In this document: positions 14,687 to 24,005 of the stretch, piece by piece | Layout of the letters: each line of letters opens with the position of its first letter | Numbering within the stretch: position 1 is the stretch's first letter | Assembly: GCF_900112815.1 (NCBI RefSeq) | Contig: NZ_FOND01000008.1 | Span: forward strand, 154,820 to 218,819 | DNA from: Blastococcus tunisiensis | GTDB taxonomy: Bacteria > Actinomycetota > Actinomycetes > Mycobacteriales > Geodermatophilaceae | DNA length: 64,000 nucleotides | Direction: 5' to 3' | Notes under the pieces: generated by a model | The model's input: the letters and a program-made list of their open reading frames with translations, nothing else | Told to the model about the DNA's origin: nothing | Databases searched by the model: none | Made by a program: the position numbers and the translations under genes

Positions 14687-14742
14687 CAGCCCCGTCGAGG
14701 GCACCGCCCGGGCCTGTGCGGGGTGGGGAGGACGGGGTCCTT
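14687..14742 (-). repeat. Palindromic element A, copy at the dnaA 3' end
   Basis: On the minus strand the dnaA stop reads TAGAAGGACCCCGTCC and the element ends GACGGGGCTG. The arms CCCCGTC/GACGGGG pair and differ from the CTCG/CGAG arms of other copies in a compensated way. It is a shorter, more diverged copy of the family. Confidence 0.65.
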
Positions 14743-16485
14743 CTACTGCCGGGCGCGGCTCTTGATCCGGGCGGTGAGCTCGGTGACCTGGGTGTAGGTG
14801 GCCCGCCGCTCGCTCATCAAGTTGGTGATCTTCTTGACTGCGTGCATCACCGTGGTGTGGTCCTTGCCGCCGAACGAGGCACCGATCCGCGGCAGGGAGA
14901 GCTCGGTCAGCTCCCGGCACAGGTACATCGCGATCTGACGGGCGTTCACCAGCGTCCGGCTGCGGTTGGAGCCCTGCAGCTCCTCCATCGTCACGGAGAA
15001 GTACTCCGCGGTCGCCGCCATGATGATGGCCGCCGTGATCTGCGGGCCCTGCTCGTCGCTGATCAGGTCCTTGAGCACCAGCTCGGCCAGCGGCAGGTCC
15101 ACCTGCTGCTTGTTCAGCGACGCGAAGGCCGTCACCCGGATCAGCGCGCCCTCGAGCTCGCGGATGTTGGTCTGCACCTTGCTGGCGATGAACTCCAGCA
15201 CCGCGTCGGGCACCTGCAGCCGCTCGCCCCAGGCCTTCTTGCGCAGGATCGCGATGCGGGTCTCGAGGTCCGGCGCCTGGACGTCGGTGATCAGGCCCCA
15301 CTCGAAGCGGGTGCGCAGCCGGTCCTCCAGCGTCGTCAGCTTCTTCGGCGCACGGTCGGAGGTGATGACGATCTGCTTGCTGGCGTTGTGCAGCGTGTTG
15401 AAGGTGTGGAAGAACTCCTCCTGCGTCCGCTCGGCGCGCTCCAGGAACTGGATGTCGTCGATCAGCAGGAAGTCGATGTCCCGGTAGCGGCGGCGGAAGT
15501 CCTCGGCCCGGCCGGAGTGCACCAGGTTGATGAACTCGTTGGTGAACTCCTCGGTGCTGACGTAGCGCACCTTGACGTTGGGGAACATCCGCGCCGCGTA
15601 GTGCCCGATGGCGTGCAGCAGGTGGGTCTTGCCCAGGCCGGACTCGCCGTAGATGAACAGCGGGTTGTAGGCACGGGCCGGCGCCTCGGCCACCGCGACG
15701 GCCGCGGCGTGGGCGAACCGGTTGCTGTTGCCGATGACGAAGCTGTCGAAGACGTACTTGGGGTTCATCCCCGGGTCCAGGCCGGCCGGGCGTCCGGCGT
15801 CCGGCCGTCGTCCCCGGCCGGCACCGCCGCCGCGCCCCGCCCGCTCGCCGTCGCCGTCCCCGCCGCCGGCGAGGTCGAAGGGCAGGACGTCGGCGGGGCG
15901 ACCGTCATCGGATCCGCCCCAGTCGCGGCCGTTGGGCTGGCTCCCCCACGTGGTGGCCCAGTCACCCGGCGCCCCGCGGTCGACCGGCGCCCGGTCGGCC
16001 GGGCGGAGTTCGCGGACCTCGGAATCGGCCCGTGCCGGACGTTCGTCGAGACCGTCCCGGTCCCAGGGCGCGGAACCGACCGCGTCGGTCCGGACACCGA
16101 ACGCGCTCCGGCCGTCGTCCGCGCGGTCGCGACTGGCGCGGTCCTCCTCGGCGCGCTGCACCTCGGCCGCGGTCCAGGGGCGTCGCGTCGGCTCCTCGTC
16201 GCGCGCCTCGGCCGGGGGCTCCGGCGGGGCGTCCTCCAACTGGACCGCCACCCGGATGTCGCGGCCGAACTGCTCCGACAGCGCTTCGGCGAGCACCCGC
16301 CGCATGCGGGACTCCAGCACGGTCTGGGTGAACTCGTTGGGTGCCGCGAGGACGGCGGTGTCCTCGAACAGGCCCACGGGCCGCGTGAGGTTGAGCATCG
16401 CGTTCTGCTGAGGGGACAGGCTCGTCGCCAGCCGCTCGCGGATCTGGTCCCAGACGGTCGCCAGGTCCAGCGTGGCATCGGCCAT
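14743..16485 (-). CDS. dnaA: Chromosomal replication initiator DnaA
   Basis: 580-residue origin-binding AAA+ initiator. The ATG at 16485 follows GGAGGAAGAAGCGGC. Domain I (residues 1-85, [20 protein letters not shown]) is followed by a long disordered, charged domain II of about 150 residues (86-235), as usual in GC-rich actinobacteria. The AAA+ domain has Walker [10 protein letters not shown] (280-288) and Walker [10 protein letters not shown]. Domain IV carries the DnaA-box reading helix-turn-helix signature, [15 protein letters not shown]. Boxes occur on both sides of the gene, so autoregulation is likely. It reads toward dnaN across oriC. Confidence 0.98.
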   Translation of the reverse strand: MADATLDLATVWDQIRERLATSLSPQQNAMLNLTRPVGLFEDTAVLAAPNEFTQTVLESRMRRVLAEALSEQFGRDIRVAVQLEDAPPEPPAEARDEEPTRRPWTAAEVQRAEEDRASRDRADDGRSAFGVRTDAVGSAPWDRDGLDERPARADSEVRELRPADRAPVDRGAPGDWATTWGSQPNGRDWGGSDDGRPADVLPFDLAGGGDGDGERAGRGGGAGRGRRPDAGRPAGLDPGMNPKYVFDSFVIGNSNRFAHAAAVAVAEAPARAYNPLFIYGESGLGKTHLLHAIGHYAARMFPNVKVRYVSTEEFTNEFINLVHSGRAEDFRRRYRDIDFLLIDDIQFLERAERTQEEFFHTFNTLHNASKQIVITSDRAPKKLTTLEDRLRTRFEWGLITDVQAPDLETRIAILRKKAWGERLQVPDAVLEFIASKVQTNIRELEGALIRVTAFASLNKQQVDLPLAELVLKDLISDEQGPQITAAIIMAATAEYFSVTMEELQGSNRSRTLVNARQIAMYLCRELTELSLPRIGASFGGKDHTTVMHAVKKITNLMSERRATYTQVTELTARIKSRARQ

Positions 16486-17157
16486 GCCGCTTCTTCCTCC
16501 CCATCGACGTCGACCCCGGTCGCCCGTCCGTCCTCCGGCGTCCCCCGGTGGTGCCGCCCTCCGCGGTCCCCTGCCGGACCACTCGGCTGTGGATGCGCGG
16601 GCGCATGTGTTCCACACCGGTGTCCACAGGCTGTGCACGGTCGGCGACAGCTGTTGCCGGGTCGCGCGCCGGAACCGGCGCCGATCGGCATCTCTGCAGG
16701 TCGCGGGCCGGTTGGGGCAGAATTCTGGACGGTTCGATGGTCGGCTGACCGACGGGATCGGCCCGCACGGCGGACCCTGGGGTCCGACGTGGAGCGACGG
16801 TGACGCTAACAGCCCCGTCCACAGCCCGGCAACGCTCGGGTGGGCCGCCGCGGCGCGTCGACCGCGGCGTGCCGACACCGCCGGACGGCCCGCCGGAGGG
16901 ATCATCGGCGGTCGGGATCCGCCCGGCCTCCGGTCCGGTCGCTTCCTCGGCTATGCTGACGGGAGTCTGTGGACGGTTCCGGCCGCCTCCTGCACCCGCG
17001 CGGTACGGCCGTGCAGGTGGGAAGGCGGGTGAGCCGCTCCGCAGTGACCAGCTTCCGGGGTCGTCGGGATGCGGCACATCGTCGTCCGTCCAGGCCCCCG
17101 CGCAGGCCCACCCACCGGCGGGTCTGCACCGCCGATGTCGTGTAGTGGGAGTACCTC
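16486..17157. other. dnaA-rpmH divergent intergenic region with DnaA boxes
   Basis: A 672-bp gene-free region between divergent dnaA and rpmH. It contains a one-mismatch DnaA box GTGTCCACA (16620-16628) and CCGTCCACA-type boxes at 16815-16823 and, inverted, at 16968-16976. A likely rpmH operon -10 box TATGCT lies at 16952-16957, giving a leader of about 195 nt. Box placement fits DnaA-controlled expression of dnaA and possibly of the rpmH operon. No additional gene was found. Confidence 0.65.
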
Positions 17158-17295
17158 GTGAGCAAGCGCACGTTCCAGCCGAACAACCGCCGACGGTCGA
17201 AGACCCACGGCTTCCGGCTGCGGATGCGGACCCGCGCGGGCCGGGCGATCCTCGCCGGTCGTCGGCGCAAGGGTCGCGAGAAGCTCTCCGCCTGA
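17158..17295 (+). CDS. rpmH: 50S ribosomal protein L34
   Basis: 45-residue basic ribosomal protein, too short for ordinary ORF lists but unmistakable. The GTG at 17158 behind GTGGGAGTACCTC gives [19 protein letters not shown], continuing to [12 protein letters not shown] with the family signature [19 protein letters not shown]. It is the first gene of the rpmH-rnpA-yidD-yidC-jag-rsmG run; rnpA starts one base after its stop. Confidence 0.97.
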   Translation: MSKRTFQPNNRRRSKTHGFRLRMRTRAGRAILAGRRRKGREKLSA

Positions 17296-17296
17296 C

Positions 17297-17698
17297 GTGC
17301 TGCCCGCGCAGGCACGCCTGCGCCGGCGTCCGGAGTTCACCGCGGTCGTCCGGTCCGGCAGGCGCGCCGGGCGGCCGACCATGGTCCTCCACTACCTCTC
17401 CGAACGGCCTGCACAGGCCGTGACTCCGTCGTCCGCGGGTTCGCCCGGTCCGGGGACCGCCCCGGGTGCCCGCGTGGGGTTCGTGGTCGGCAAGGCGGTC
17501 GGCAACTCGGTGGTCCGCCACCGGGTGACCCGTCGGCTGCGTGCCGTGGTGCGCGACGAGCTGCACCGGCTGCCGTCCACCGCCGATCTCGTGGTCCGGG
17601 CGCGGCCGGAGGCCGGGACGGCGACGTCCGCACTGCTGCACCGGGACCTGTCGTCCGGACTGGACCGGCTGCTGGGCGAGCAGGCCCGGCGATCATGA
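17297..17698 (+). CDS. rnpA: Ribonuclease P protein component
   Basis: 133-residue protein subunit that supports the RNase P ribozyme in 5' maturation of tRNA precursors. The GTG at 17297, one base after the rpmH stop, gives [26 protein letters not shown]. The RNR-like signature appears as [18 protein letters not shown]. There is a proline/glycine/serine-rich insertion ([16 protein letters not shown]) before [16 protein letters not shown] that is longer than in most relatives. The stop overlaps the yidD start. Confidence 0.95.
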   Translation: MLPAQARLRRRPEFTAVVRSGRRAGRPTMVLHYLSERPAQAVTPSSAGSPGPGTAPGARVGFVVGKAVGNSVVRHRVTRRLRAVVRDELHRLPSTADLVVRARPEAGTATSALLHRDLSSGLDRLLGEQARRS

Positions 17699-18066
17699 TG
17701 CGGCGCGCCCTCCTCGCGGCCATCCGCTTCTACTCGCGGGCGATCAGCCCGGCCCTGCCCCCGCGCTGCCGCTTCTATCCCACCTGCAGCGCCTACGCCG
17801 CGGAGGCCGTCGAACTGCACGGCGCCGCGAGGGGCACCTGGCTGGCCCTGCGCCGGCTCGGGAAGTGCGCCCCCTGGCATCCCGGCGGCGTCGACTTCGT
17901 CCCCGCACGACGGTCGGCGACCGGAACCGCAGAGGTCAGCCGCTCGTCGAGCACTGCAGCGTCGCCGTCCCCGGACGACGACAGCGAGCCGTCCGCCGCC
18001 CGCCGTCCCCACCGAGCCGCCCCGCCGGATCCCCGCCGGGCGAACGAGGAGTCCTCCGTTGCTTGA
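17695..18066 (+). CDS. yidD: Membrane protein insertion efficiency factor YidD
   Basis: 123-residue YidD family protein (DUF37), a small membrane-associated factor near the YidC insertase. The core is [56 protein letters not shown], with the conserved cysteines of CRFYPTCS and KCAPWHPGG. Two tandem ATG codons (17695 and 17698) overlap the rnpA stop; either may be used. A serine/proline-rich tail of about 45 residues extends beyond the usual domain. The last codons overlap yidC. Confidence 0.93.
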   Translation: MMRRALLAAIRFYSRAISPALPPRCRFYPTCSAYAAEAVELHGAARGTWLALRRLGKCAPWHPGGVDFVPARRSATGTAEVSRSSSTAASPSPDDDSEPSAARRPHRAAPPDPRRANEESSVA

Positions 18067-19129
18067 CTGGCTGTACACCGGCATCTCCTGGGTGATGGCG
18101 CGGTGGCACTCGCTGTGGGACACGGTCTTCGGCAACCCTCCCGCGGAGACCGCGCTCGGCGGGTTGTCCTGGGTCCTCGCGATCGTCTTCCTCGTCGTGA
18201 CGATCCGGCTGATCCTTTTCCCGCTGTTCGTCAAGCAGATCAAGTCGCAGCGGGCGATGCAGGAGCTGCAGCCGGAGCTCGCCAAGCTGCGCAAGCAGTA
18301 CGGCAGCGACCGGCAGGGCATGGCCGTCGCCCAGCAGGCGCTGATGAAGGAGCGCGGGGTCAACCCGCTGGCCGGCTGCCTGCCGATCCTGCCGCAGATC
18401 CCGGTGTTCCTGTCGCTGTTCCACGTCCTCCGGCGGCTCGCCCCGGACAAGCCCGGCCTCTACAGCTGGTCCGACGAGCTGACCGACCAGGCGGCGCGCG
18501 CCCAGCTGTTCGGCGCCCCGATCTCCTCGTCGTTCAACATGAGCGGCGCCAAGGAGACGGCGATCCTCGACATCGCGGGGGTCACCTACACCAACATCCG
18601 CATCGTCGCGTTCGTGCTGATCGTGATCATGTGCTTCACGACCTACTACACGCAGAAGCAGATCATGAAGCGCTCCGGCCCGGTCGAGGGCCAGGCCGCG
18701 ATGGTGCAGAAGATCCTGCTCTACGTCATGCCCGCGGGTCTGTTCGTGTCCGGCTTCCTCTTCCCGATCGGCGTCCTCCTCTACTGGTTCACCAACAACC
18801 TGTGGACCCTCGGGCAGCAGTTCTTCATCCTGCGCAAGATGCCCCCGCCCGGGTCCGACGCCGCCAAGGCCAAGGCCGCCGGGGACAAGCCGGCCGTCGA
18901 CCCGAAGACGCTCGCCCCCAAGCCCGGGGCGAAGCCGGTCCGCCCCAAGGGCGGGCGCCCGGTGGCTCCTCCGGCCACGGATGCGCCCACCGGCGACGGT
19001 GCCGCTGACGGGTCCGCGTCGCCGAACGGCGGCGCGGCCAACGGCCGGCCGCCGGGCAAGCAGTCACCGGGTGGTGCGACCAGGGCAGGCCAGTCGCCGC
19101 CGAACCGGGGCAAGCGCAAGCGGCGCTGA
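18059..19129 (+). CDS. yidC: Membrane protein insertase YidC
   Basis: 356-residue insertase of the Oxa1/YidC family that helps fold and insert membrane proteins. The TTG start at 18059 overlaps the yidD stop by eight bases. Helices include [44 protein letters not shown] with the conserved groove arginine (TIRL), then [23 protein letters not shown] and the C-terminal pair. The tail from about residue 265 is long, hydrophilic and proline/lysine rich, ending GKRKRR, which probably contacts the ribosome. There is no large periplasmic domain, as expected for a Gram-positive type. Confidence 0.96.
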   Translation: MLDWLYTGISWVMARWHSLWDTVFGNPPAETALGGLSWVLAIVFLVVTIRLILFPLFVKQIKSQRAMQELQPELAKLRKQYGSDRQGMAVAQQALMKERGVNPLAGCLPILPQIPVFLSLFHVLRRLAPDKPGLYSWSDELTDQAARAQLFGAPISSSFNMSGAKETAILDIAGVTYTNIRIVAFVLIVIMCFTTYYTQKQIMKRSGPVEGQAAMVQKILLYVMPAGLFVSGFLFPIGVLLYWFTNNLWTLGQQFFILRKMPPPGSDAAKAKAAGDKPAVDPKTLAPKPGAKPVRPKGGRPVAPPATDAPTGDGAADGSASPNGGAANGRPPGKQSPGGATRAGQSPPNRGKRKRR

Positions 19130-19208
19130 CCGCGCACCGGCGTCGCGCCCGACGCCCCCTCGACCACCGGGTCCGCCCGGCCGCCCGCACCGACCTGGGA
19201 GGAACTCC

Positions 19209-19862
19209 ATGAGTGTCCCGCAGCAGCCCGAATCCACGTTGACCGCCGAGGCGACCAGTGACGCCGTCCTGAGCCCGGCCGACGGGGGCGAGGGGTCCGC
19301 GGACCCGGCGCTCCCCCAGGCGGACGCGGCCAGCGACGACGCCGTCGTCGACCCCGTGGCCAATGGGGCGGAGGAGGACGACGAGGCGGACGAGGACGGT
19401 GCGGACCTCCTCGTGCGCGAGGGCGACGTGGCCGGTGACTACCTGGAGCGTCTGCTCGACATCCTGGACAAGGACGGCGACATCGACCTCGACGTCGAGG
19501 GTGATCGCGCGTCGGTCGCGATCGTCGGCGGGAAGCTGACGGATCTGATCGGCCCTGACGGCGCCACGCTGGAGGCGCTCCAGGAGCTCACGCGGCTGGC
19601 TGTCGCCCAGTCCACGGGCGTGCGCAGCCGGCTGATGCTGGACATCGGCGAGTTCCGCGCCAAGCGCCGTGCCGACCTCACCGCCCTGGCCGGCGACACC
19701 GCACGCCGGGTGTCCTCCAGCGGCCAGCCGGAGCGGCTGTCCCCGATGAACCCGTTCGAGCGCAAGGTCGTGCACGACGTGATCGCCGGGGTGCCGGGGG
19801 TGCACAGCGAGTCCGAGGGCGAGGAGCCGAACCGCCGCGTCGTGGTCCTGCCCGACAAGTGA
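19209..19862 (+). CDS. jag: Jag/KhpB RNA-binding protein (KH and R3H domains)
   Basis: 217-residue RNA-binding protein of the Jag/KhpB family, linked in Firmicutes to control of cell elongation and envelope mRNAs. The ATG at 19209 follows GGGAGGAACTCC. An acidic low-complexity N-terminus (EEDDEADEDGAD) precedes the KH domain (SVAIVGGKLTDLIGPDGATLEALQELTRLA) and a C-terminal R3H domain (NPFERKVVHDVIAG). The Jag-N domain of Firmicutes is missing, as is usual in actinobacteria. It follows yidC in the same operon. Confidence 0.93.
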   Translation: MSVPQQPESTLTAEATSDAVLSPADGGEGSADPALPQADAASDDAVVDPVANGAEEDDEADEDGADLLVREGDVAGDYLERLLDILDKDGDIDLDVEGDRASVAIVGGKLTDLIGPDGATLEALQELTRLAVAQSTGVRSRLMLDIGEFRAKRRADLTALAGDTARRVSSSGQPERLSPMNPFERKVVHDVIAGVPGVHSESEGEEPNRRVVVLPDK

Positions 19863-19946
19863 CGGACGCGTGAGCGGGCTCGCGGGTCCACCAGCGGGAG
19901 CGCCGCGCGTGCGCAGGCAGTCGACCATCGCTGGCGAGGAGGCGGC

Positions 19947-20630
19947 ATGAGCGATCCGGGGTCCGTCGGAGACGGGGGCGTACCGCCCACGCCCGCGGTC
20001 GCGGAGGAGCTCTTCGGCCCGGCGTTGCCGGTGGTGGAGCGCTACGTCGTGCAGCTGGCGTCGGAAGGAGTCCTCCGTGGCCTGATCGGGCCGCGCGAGG
20101 TCCCGCGCCTCTGGGAGCGCCACGTCCTCAACAGCGCCGCGGTCGCCGAGGCGGTGCCGCCCGGCGCCCGGGTGGTCGACGTGGGTTCGGGCGCTGGTCT
20201 CCCCGGTATCCCGCTGGGGCTGGCCCGGCCGGACGTGTCGCTCACCCTGGTGGAGCCGATGGCCCGGCGGGTGGAGTTCCTCGACCAGACCGTCGCGGAC
20301 CTCTCCGCGGTGGCCGGGTCCGCACTCGCCTGGCGGATCGTCCGGGGCCGGGCCGAGGAGCGCTCGGTGGCCACGGCCGTCGGACCCGTCGACGTGGTGA
20401 CCGCCCGGGCGGTCGCTCCGCTGCCCCGGCTGATCGGCTGGTGCCGGGGGTTGATGCGCCCGGGCACCCAGTTGGTCGCCCTCGTCGGCGCCCGCACGCT
20501 CGACGACCTCTCGGCGATGGTCCCGGAGCTCGAGGCCGCGGGGATGCGGGACATCCATCCGCGGGCCGTCGGTGCGGCGCTGGGGGATGCTGCCACTACC
20601 GTGGTGGTCATGACGCGTGGAGCACGGTGA
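19947..20630 (+). CDS. rsmG: 16S rRNA (guanine-N7) methyltransferase RsmG
   Basis: 227-residue SAM-dependent enzyme that methylates G527 (E. coli numbering) of 16S rRNA. The ATG at 19947 follows GAGGAGGCGGC. The SAM-binding motif is VVDVGSGAGLPGIPLGLARP and the upstream family motif LWERHVLNSAAVAE is intact; VTARAVAPLPRLIGWC is also typical. Loss of this enzyme gives low-level streptomycin resistance in other species; the copy here looks complete. Two parS sites lie between its stop and parA. Confidence 0.95.
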   Translation: MSDPGSVGDGGVPPTPAVAEELFGPALPVVERYVVQLASEGVLRGLIGPREVPRLWERHVLNSAAVAEAVPPGARVVDVGSGAGLPGIPLGLARPDVSLTLVEPMARRVEFLDQTVADLSAVAGSALAWRIVRGRAEERSVATAVGPVDVVTARAVAPLPRLIGWCRGLMRPGTQLVALVGARTLDDLSAMVPELEAAGMRDIHPRAVGAALGDAATTVVVMTRGAR

Positions 20631-20659
20631 CGGCGCTCCCGCTGCACCCCACGATCCGC

Positions 20660-20675
20660 TGTTCCACGTGGAACA
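20660..20675. promoter_or_regulatory. parS: parS site 1 upstream of parA
   Basis: Perfect 16-bp palindrome TGTTCCACGTGGAACA in the rsmG-parA gap, 74 bp before the parA start. It is the best match in the window to the extended parS form and lies beside the genes for the proteins that use it. It could also allow ParB to influence parAB expression. Confidence 0.88.
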
Positions 20676-20694
20676 GGTACAGCCACACGACCCC

Positions 20695-20708
20695 GTTCCA
20701 CGTGAAAC
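20695..20708. promoter_or_regulatory. parS: parS site 2 upstream of parA (hybrid half-sites)
   Basis: GTTCCACGTGAAAC, whose left half matches the local variant (GTTCCAC) and right half the general consensus (GTGAAAC). It lies 20 bp after the previous site, so two ParB dimers could sit next to each other 41 bp before parA. Confidence 0.82.
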
Positions 20709-20748
20709 GGCTCGGTACGGTGGAACAGTGCTGCAGGAAGGACCCGCG

Positions 20749-21801
20749 ATGACCGACCCCGGCGAACGGCTGCGCAGCAGTCTCGCGGCCGACCAGTCGT
20801 CCTCGGCGTCCTCGGCGTCCTCGGGCGGTGCCGCCGACTTCGACAGCCCGATCGCGATGGAGGCGCTGCGCGCCACCCGCGTGCTGCACGCCGCGGACCA
20901 GGATCCCTTCCCGGTGCCGAGCCGGATCCGCGTCATCACCATCGCGAACCAGAAGGGCGGGGTCGGCAAGACCACGTCGACGGTGAACCTCGGGGTGGCC
21001 CTGGCCCTCTACGGGCTGCGGACCCTGGTCATCGACCTCGACCCGCAGGGCAACGCCAGCACCGCCCTCGGGGTCGAGCACACCGTGGGCACGCCGTCGG
21101 TGTACGACGCCCTCGTCGGCGACAACTCGCTGGGTGAGGTCGTACACCCCACGACGGCGAGCCCCAAGCTGCTCTGCGTGCCGGCCACGATCGACCTGGC
21201 CGGGGCCGAGATCGAGCTGGTCTCCGTGGTCGCCCGGGAGCACCGCCTCCGCCGGGCGATCGAGGCCTACGTCCACGAGCTGCCACCCGAGCAGCGGCCG
21301 CACTACGTGCTGATCGACTGCCCGCCCTCGCTCGGGCTGTTGACCCTCAACGCGCTGGTCGCCGGCGACGAGGTGCTCATCCCCATCCAGTGCGAGTACT
21401 ACGCGCTGGAGGGCCTCGGGCAGCTGCTCAACAACATCGACCTGGTCCGCCAGCACCTGAACCCCGGCATCTCGGTCCGGACGATCCTGCTCACCATGTA
21501 CGACGGGCGCACCAAGCTCGCGGACCAGGTCGCCGACGAGGTCCGCAACCACTTCGGTGACCTCGTGCTCCCCGCCGTGATCCCGCGCAACGTCCGCGTG
21601 TCGGAGGCGCCGGGCTACGGGCAGTCCGTGCTCACCTACGACCCGGGCTCCCGCGGATCCACCAGCTACGTCGAGGCGGCCAGGCAGCTCGCCGAGCGTG
21701 GCGTGGACCTCCCGCCGCTGGAACGCTCCGGGCTGGCGGGAGCCAACGGTGCTCCCCCGGTCACCGCCCAGTCAACGGTCAGTGCGCAGGACAGTCAGTG
21801 A
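20749..21801 (+). CDS. parA: Chromosome partitioning ATPase ParA
   Basis: 350-residue Walker-type ATPase that positions ParB-bound origins. The ATG at 20749 behind AGGAAGGACCCGCG is preferred over upstream GTGs. After a disordered serine-rich N-terminus, the deviant Walker [14 protein letters not shown] with signature lysine, Walker A' [11 protein letters not shown] and Walker [19 protein letters not shown] are intact. It is followed 28 bp later by parB. Two parS sites precede it. Confidence 0.96.
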   Translation: MTDPGERLRSSLAADQSSSASSASSGGAADFDSPIAMEALRATRVLHAADQDPFPVPSRIRVITIANQKGGVGKTTSTVNLGVALALYGLRTLVIDLDPQGNASTALGVEHTVGTPSVYDALVGDNSLGEVVHPTTASPKLLCVPATIDLAGAEIELVSVVAREHRLRRAIEAYVHELPPEQRPHYVLIDCPPSLGLLTLNALVAGDEVLIPIQCEYYALEGLGQLLNNIDLVRQHLNPGISVRTILLTMYDGRTKLADQVADEVRNHFGDLVLPAVIPRNVRVSEAPGYGQSVLTYDPGSRGSTSYVEAARQLAERGVDLPPLERSGLAGANGAPPVTAQSTVSAQDSQ

Positions 21802-21829
21802 GCAACCCACGGGTGAGCGGAGAGCGGTC

Positions 21830-22903
21830 ATGAGCAAGCGTGGCGGTCTGGGCCGGGGCCTCGCTGCCCTCATCCCCACCAGCGCTCCCGAGACGGAGCG
21901 CCCGTCCCCCGCACCGGAACCGGCCGCAGCTCCGGCGGTGTCCCTGGTGCCCTCGCCGGCCGCCGACGAGCGGGACGGCACGACGGACGCTCCGCCCGCC
22001 ATGTCGGTCCCGGCCTTCGGCACGCCCGTCGCCCCGGTGACACCTCCCGACGACGACGGGGCACTCGGCGTCCCCGGCGCGCAGCTTCGCGAGGTGGCGG
22101 TCACCTCCGTGGTCCCCAACCCGAAGCAGCCGCGGCAGGTCTTCGACGACGAGGCGCTGGAGGAGCTCACGCACAGCGTCAAGGAGTTCGGGCTGCTCCA
22201 GCCGATCGTCGTCCGGGAGAACGTGGGCTTCCCGGGGGAGGGCACCAGCTACGAGCTGATCATGGGCGAGCGGCGGCTGCGGGCCGCCCGCGCAGCGGGG
22301 CTGGAGACCGTGCCCGCCATCGTGCGGGACACCACGGACGACGCCATGCTGCGCGATGCGCTCCTGGAGAACATCCACCGCGTCCAGCTGAACCCGCTCG
22401 AGGAGGCGGCCGCCTACCAGCAGCTGCTGGAGGAGTTCGGCGCGACCCACGAGGAGCTGGCCAGCCGGATCGGCCGGAGCCGGTCGCAGGTCACCAACAC
22501 CATCCGGCTGATGAAGCTGCCGGTGAAGGTGCAGACCCGCGTCGCGGCCGGGGTCATCTCCGCCGGCCACGCGCGTGCGCTGCTCGGACTGGCCGACGCC
22601 GAGGCGCAGGACGCCCTGGCGACCCGCATCGTGGCCGAGGGCATGTCGGTCCGCGCGACCGAGGAGGCCGTGGCGATGGCCGCGGCAGAGCGCCCGGCGG
22701 CCAAGCGCCGTACCCGGAACATCAGCGCGCCGGGTGTCGAGGAGCTGGGCTCCCGGCTCTCCGATCGCTTCGAGACCAAGGTCAAGATCCAGATCGGCCG
22801 CTCGAAGGGGAAGATCGTCGTCGAGTTCGGCTCCGTCGACGACTTGCAGCGGATCATCGGCGTCATGGCCCCGGAGATCACCGGGCGCCGTCCGGAGGGC
22901 TGA
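21830..22903 (+). CDS. parB: Chromosome partitioning protein ParB
   Basis: 357-residue CTP-dependent DNA clamp that loads at parS. The ATG at 21830 ([16 protein letters not shown]) matches the usual ParA-contacting N-terminus. The CTPase/N-domain has [22 protein letters not shown] and [22 protein letters not shown]; the helix-turn-helix is [21 protein letters not shown]; the C-terminal dimer domain ends [22 protein letters not shown] proline/alanine-rich linker of about 70 residues follows the N-terminal peptide. Sites matching its target are spread through the window. Confidence 0.96.
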   Translation: MSKRGGLGRGLAALIPTSAPETERPSPAPEPAAAPAVSLVPSPAADERDGTTDAPPAMSVPAFGTPVAPVTPPDDDGALGVPGAQLREVAVTSVVPNPKQPRQVFDDEALEELTHSVKEFGLLQPIVVRENVGFPGEGTSYELIMGERRLRAARAAGLETVPAIVRDTTDDAMLRDALLENIHRVQLNPLEEAAAYQQLLEEFGATHEELASRIGRSRSQVTNTIRLMKLPVKVQTRVAAGVISAGHARALLGLADAEAQDALATRIVAEGMSVRATEEAVAMAAAERPAAKRRTRNISAPGVEELGSRLSDRFETKVKIQIGRSKGKIVVEFGSVDDLQRIIGVMAPEITGRRPEG

Positions 22904-22917
22904 TCAGCCGTCACCAG

Positions 22918-22962
22918 CGAGAAAGGCCGGTTTACGTCACTGACGTAAACCGGCCTTTCTCG
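22918..22962. terminator. Bidirectional hairpin terminator, 22-bp perfect stem (parB / ddl)
   Basis: The left arm 22918-22939 and right arm 22941-22962 are perfect inverted repeats around one C, with AGAAAGGCCGG at one side and CCGGCCTTTCT at the other. It sits 14 bp after parB and 32 bp before the end of the opposing ddl-like gene, so it can stop transcription in both directions. Confidence 0.9.
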
Positions 22963-22994
22963 TGCCGCTCGGATCGGGGTGGTGGGAGGAGGCG

Positions 22995-24005
22995 TCAGCG
23001 CGCCGATCCGGCGCGCCGGGCAAGCAGCTGGGCCAGGACGTCGCCGAGCTCGTAGCCGGCGGTCTCGACCGACATCGGGAACATCGAGGTCTCGGTGAGT
23101 CCCGGCGACACGTTCACCTCGAGGAAGTGCACCTCGCCGTCCGGCGTGACGATGGCGTCGGTCCGGGACAGGTCGGCCAGCCCCAGGACGCGGTGCACCG
23201 TGACGGCGAGCTCGGCGGCGCGGGCGGCGACGGCGTCGGAGACCCGGGCGGGCACGTGGTACTCGGTCAGCCCCGGGGTGTACCGCGCGGTGTAGTCGAA
23301 CACACCCGACGCCGGCACGATCTCGACCGCCGGCAGCGCCTGCGGACCCTCCCCCAGGTCGATGACCGAGATCGCCAGCTCCACCCCGTCGACGTAGCGC
23401 TCCACCATGACGGAATCGCCGTAGGCGAAGCAGCTGACCATCGCCGCGGGCAGGTCCTCGACGTTGCTGACCTTCTGCACCCCGAGGGCCGACCCGCCCG
23501 ACGCCGGCTTCACGATCAGCGGCAGCCCGAGCCGGGCGACCATCAGATCGAGGACGGCGCCGGCACCGAGCTCGCGGAAGGTGCTGTGCGGCAGCGCCAC
23601 CCAGTCCGGCGTCGCGGCGCCGGCTGCCCGCACCACCGACTTGGCGGCCGGCTTGTCCCACGCGAGCCGGCAAGCGGCGGCCGGGGAGCCCACGTACGGG
23701 ACACCGGCCAGGTCGAGGACCGCCCGCAGGGCTCCGTCCTCCCCCGTCGCTCCGTGCAGCGCGATGAACACCGCGTCGGTCGGGGAGGCGGCGAGGCCGG
23801 GGAGCAGGTCGGCGTCCGCGTCCCGGATCTCGGCGTCCACGCCGGCCCGGACGAGCTCCTCCCACACCTGGGTGCCCGAGGACAGGCTGACCTCGCGCTC
23901 GAAGGTCAGGCCACCGCTGAGGACGACCGCGCGCAGGCCGGAGTGGTCGGCCGCGCCGGACGCGGGGGTCGTCGCCGTCGGCCGTCCGGCTGAGGGATGG
24001 GTCAT
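22995..24005 (-). CDS. D-alanine-D-alanine ligase-like ATP-grasp enzyme
   Basis: 336 residues with the Ddl fold: LSGGLTFEREVSLSSG, ALHGATGEDGALRAVLDLAGVPYVGS, DKPAAKSVVRAAG, KPASGGSALGVQKV, and the metal-binding end FLEVNVSPGLTETSMFP. This is close to true Ddl, which joins two D-alanines for peptidoglycan. The ATG at 24005 overlaps the aminotransferase stop by four bases (ATGA), so the two are translationally coupled, suggesting related substrates. Actinobacteria often have another Ddl elsewhere, so this one may be a paralogue with a different amino acid specificity. I therefore give no gene symbol. Confidence 0.87.
   Translation of the reverse strand: MTHPSAGRPTATTPASGAADHSGLRAVVLSGGLTFEREVSLSSGTQVWEELVRAGVDAEIRDADADLLPGLAASPTDAVFIALHGATGEDGALRAVLDLAGVPYVGSPAAACRLAWDKPAAKSVVRAAGAATPDWVALPHSTFRELGAGAVLDLMVARLGLPLIVKPASGGSALGVQKVSNVEDLPAAMVSCFAYGDSVMVERYVDGVELAISVIDLGEGPQALPAVEIVPASGVFDYTARYTPGLTEYHVPARVSDAVAARAAELAVTVHRVLGLADLSRTDAIVTPDGEVHFLEVNVSPGLTETSMFPMSVETAGYELGDVLAQLLARRAGSAR

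Larger units (their letters stand above)
13514..14742. other. oriC: Chromosomal replication origin (oriC) between dnaA and dnaN
   Basis: A 1.2-kb gene-free region at the canonical position. A perfect DnaA box TTGTCCACA lies on the minus strand (TGTGGACAA, 14299-14307). One-mismatch boxes are TTGTCGACA (13922-13930) and TGGGGACAA (14199-14207). Weaker boxes are at 13931-13939, 13948-13956, 14187-14195, 14288-14296 and 14311-14319. The least GC-rich stretch (about 13785-13850, with GAGATAACTCC) could be the unwinding element. An 18-bp hairpin and a duplicated segment occupy the dnaA side. The boxes match the TTGTCCACA form known from GC-rich actinobacteria. Confidence 0.88.
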
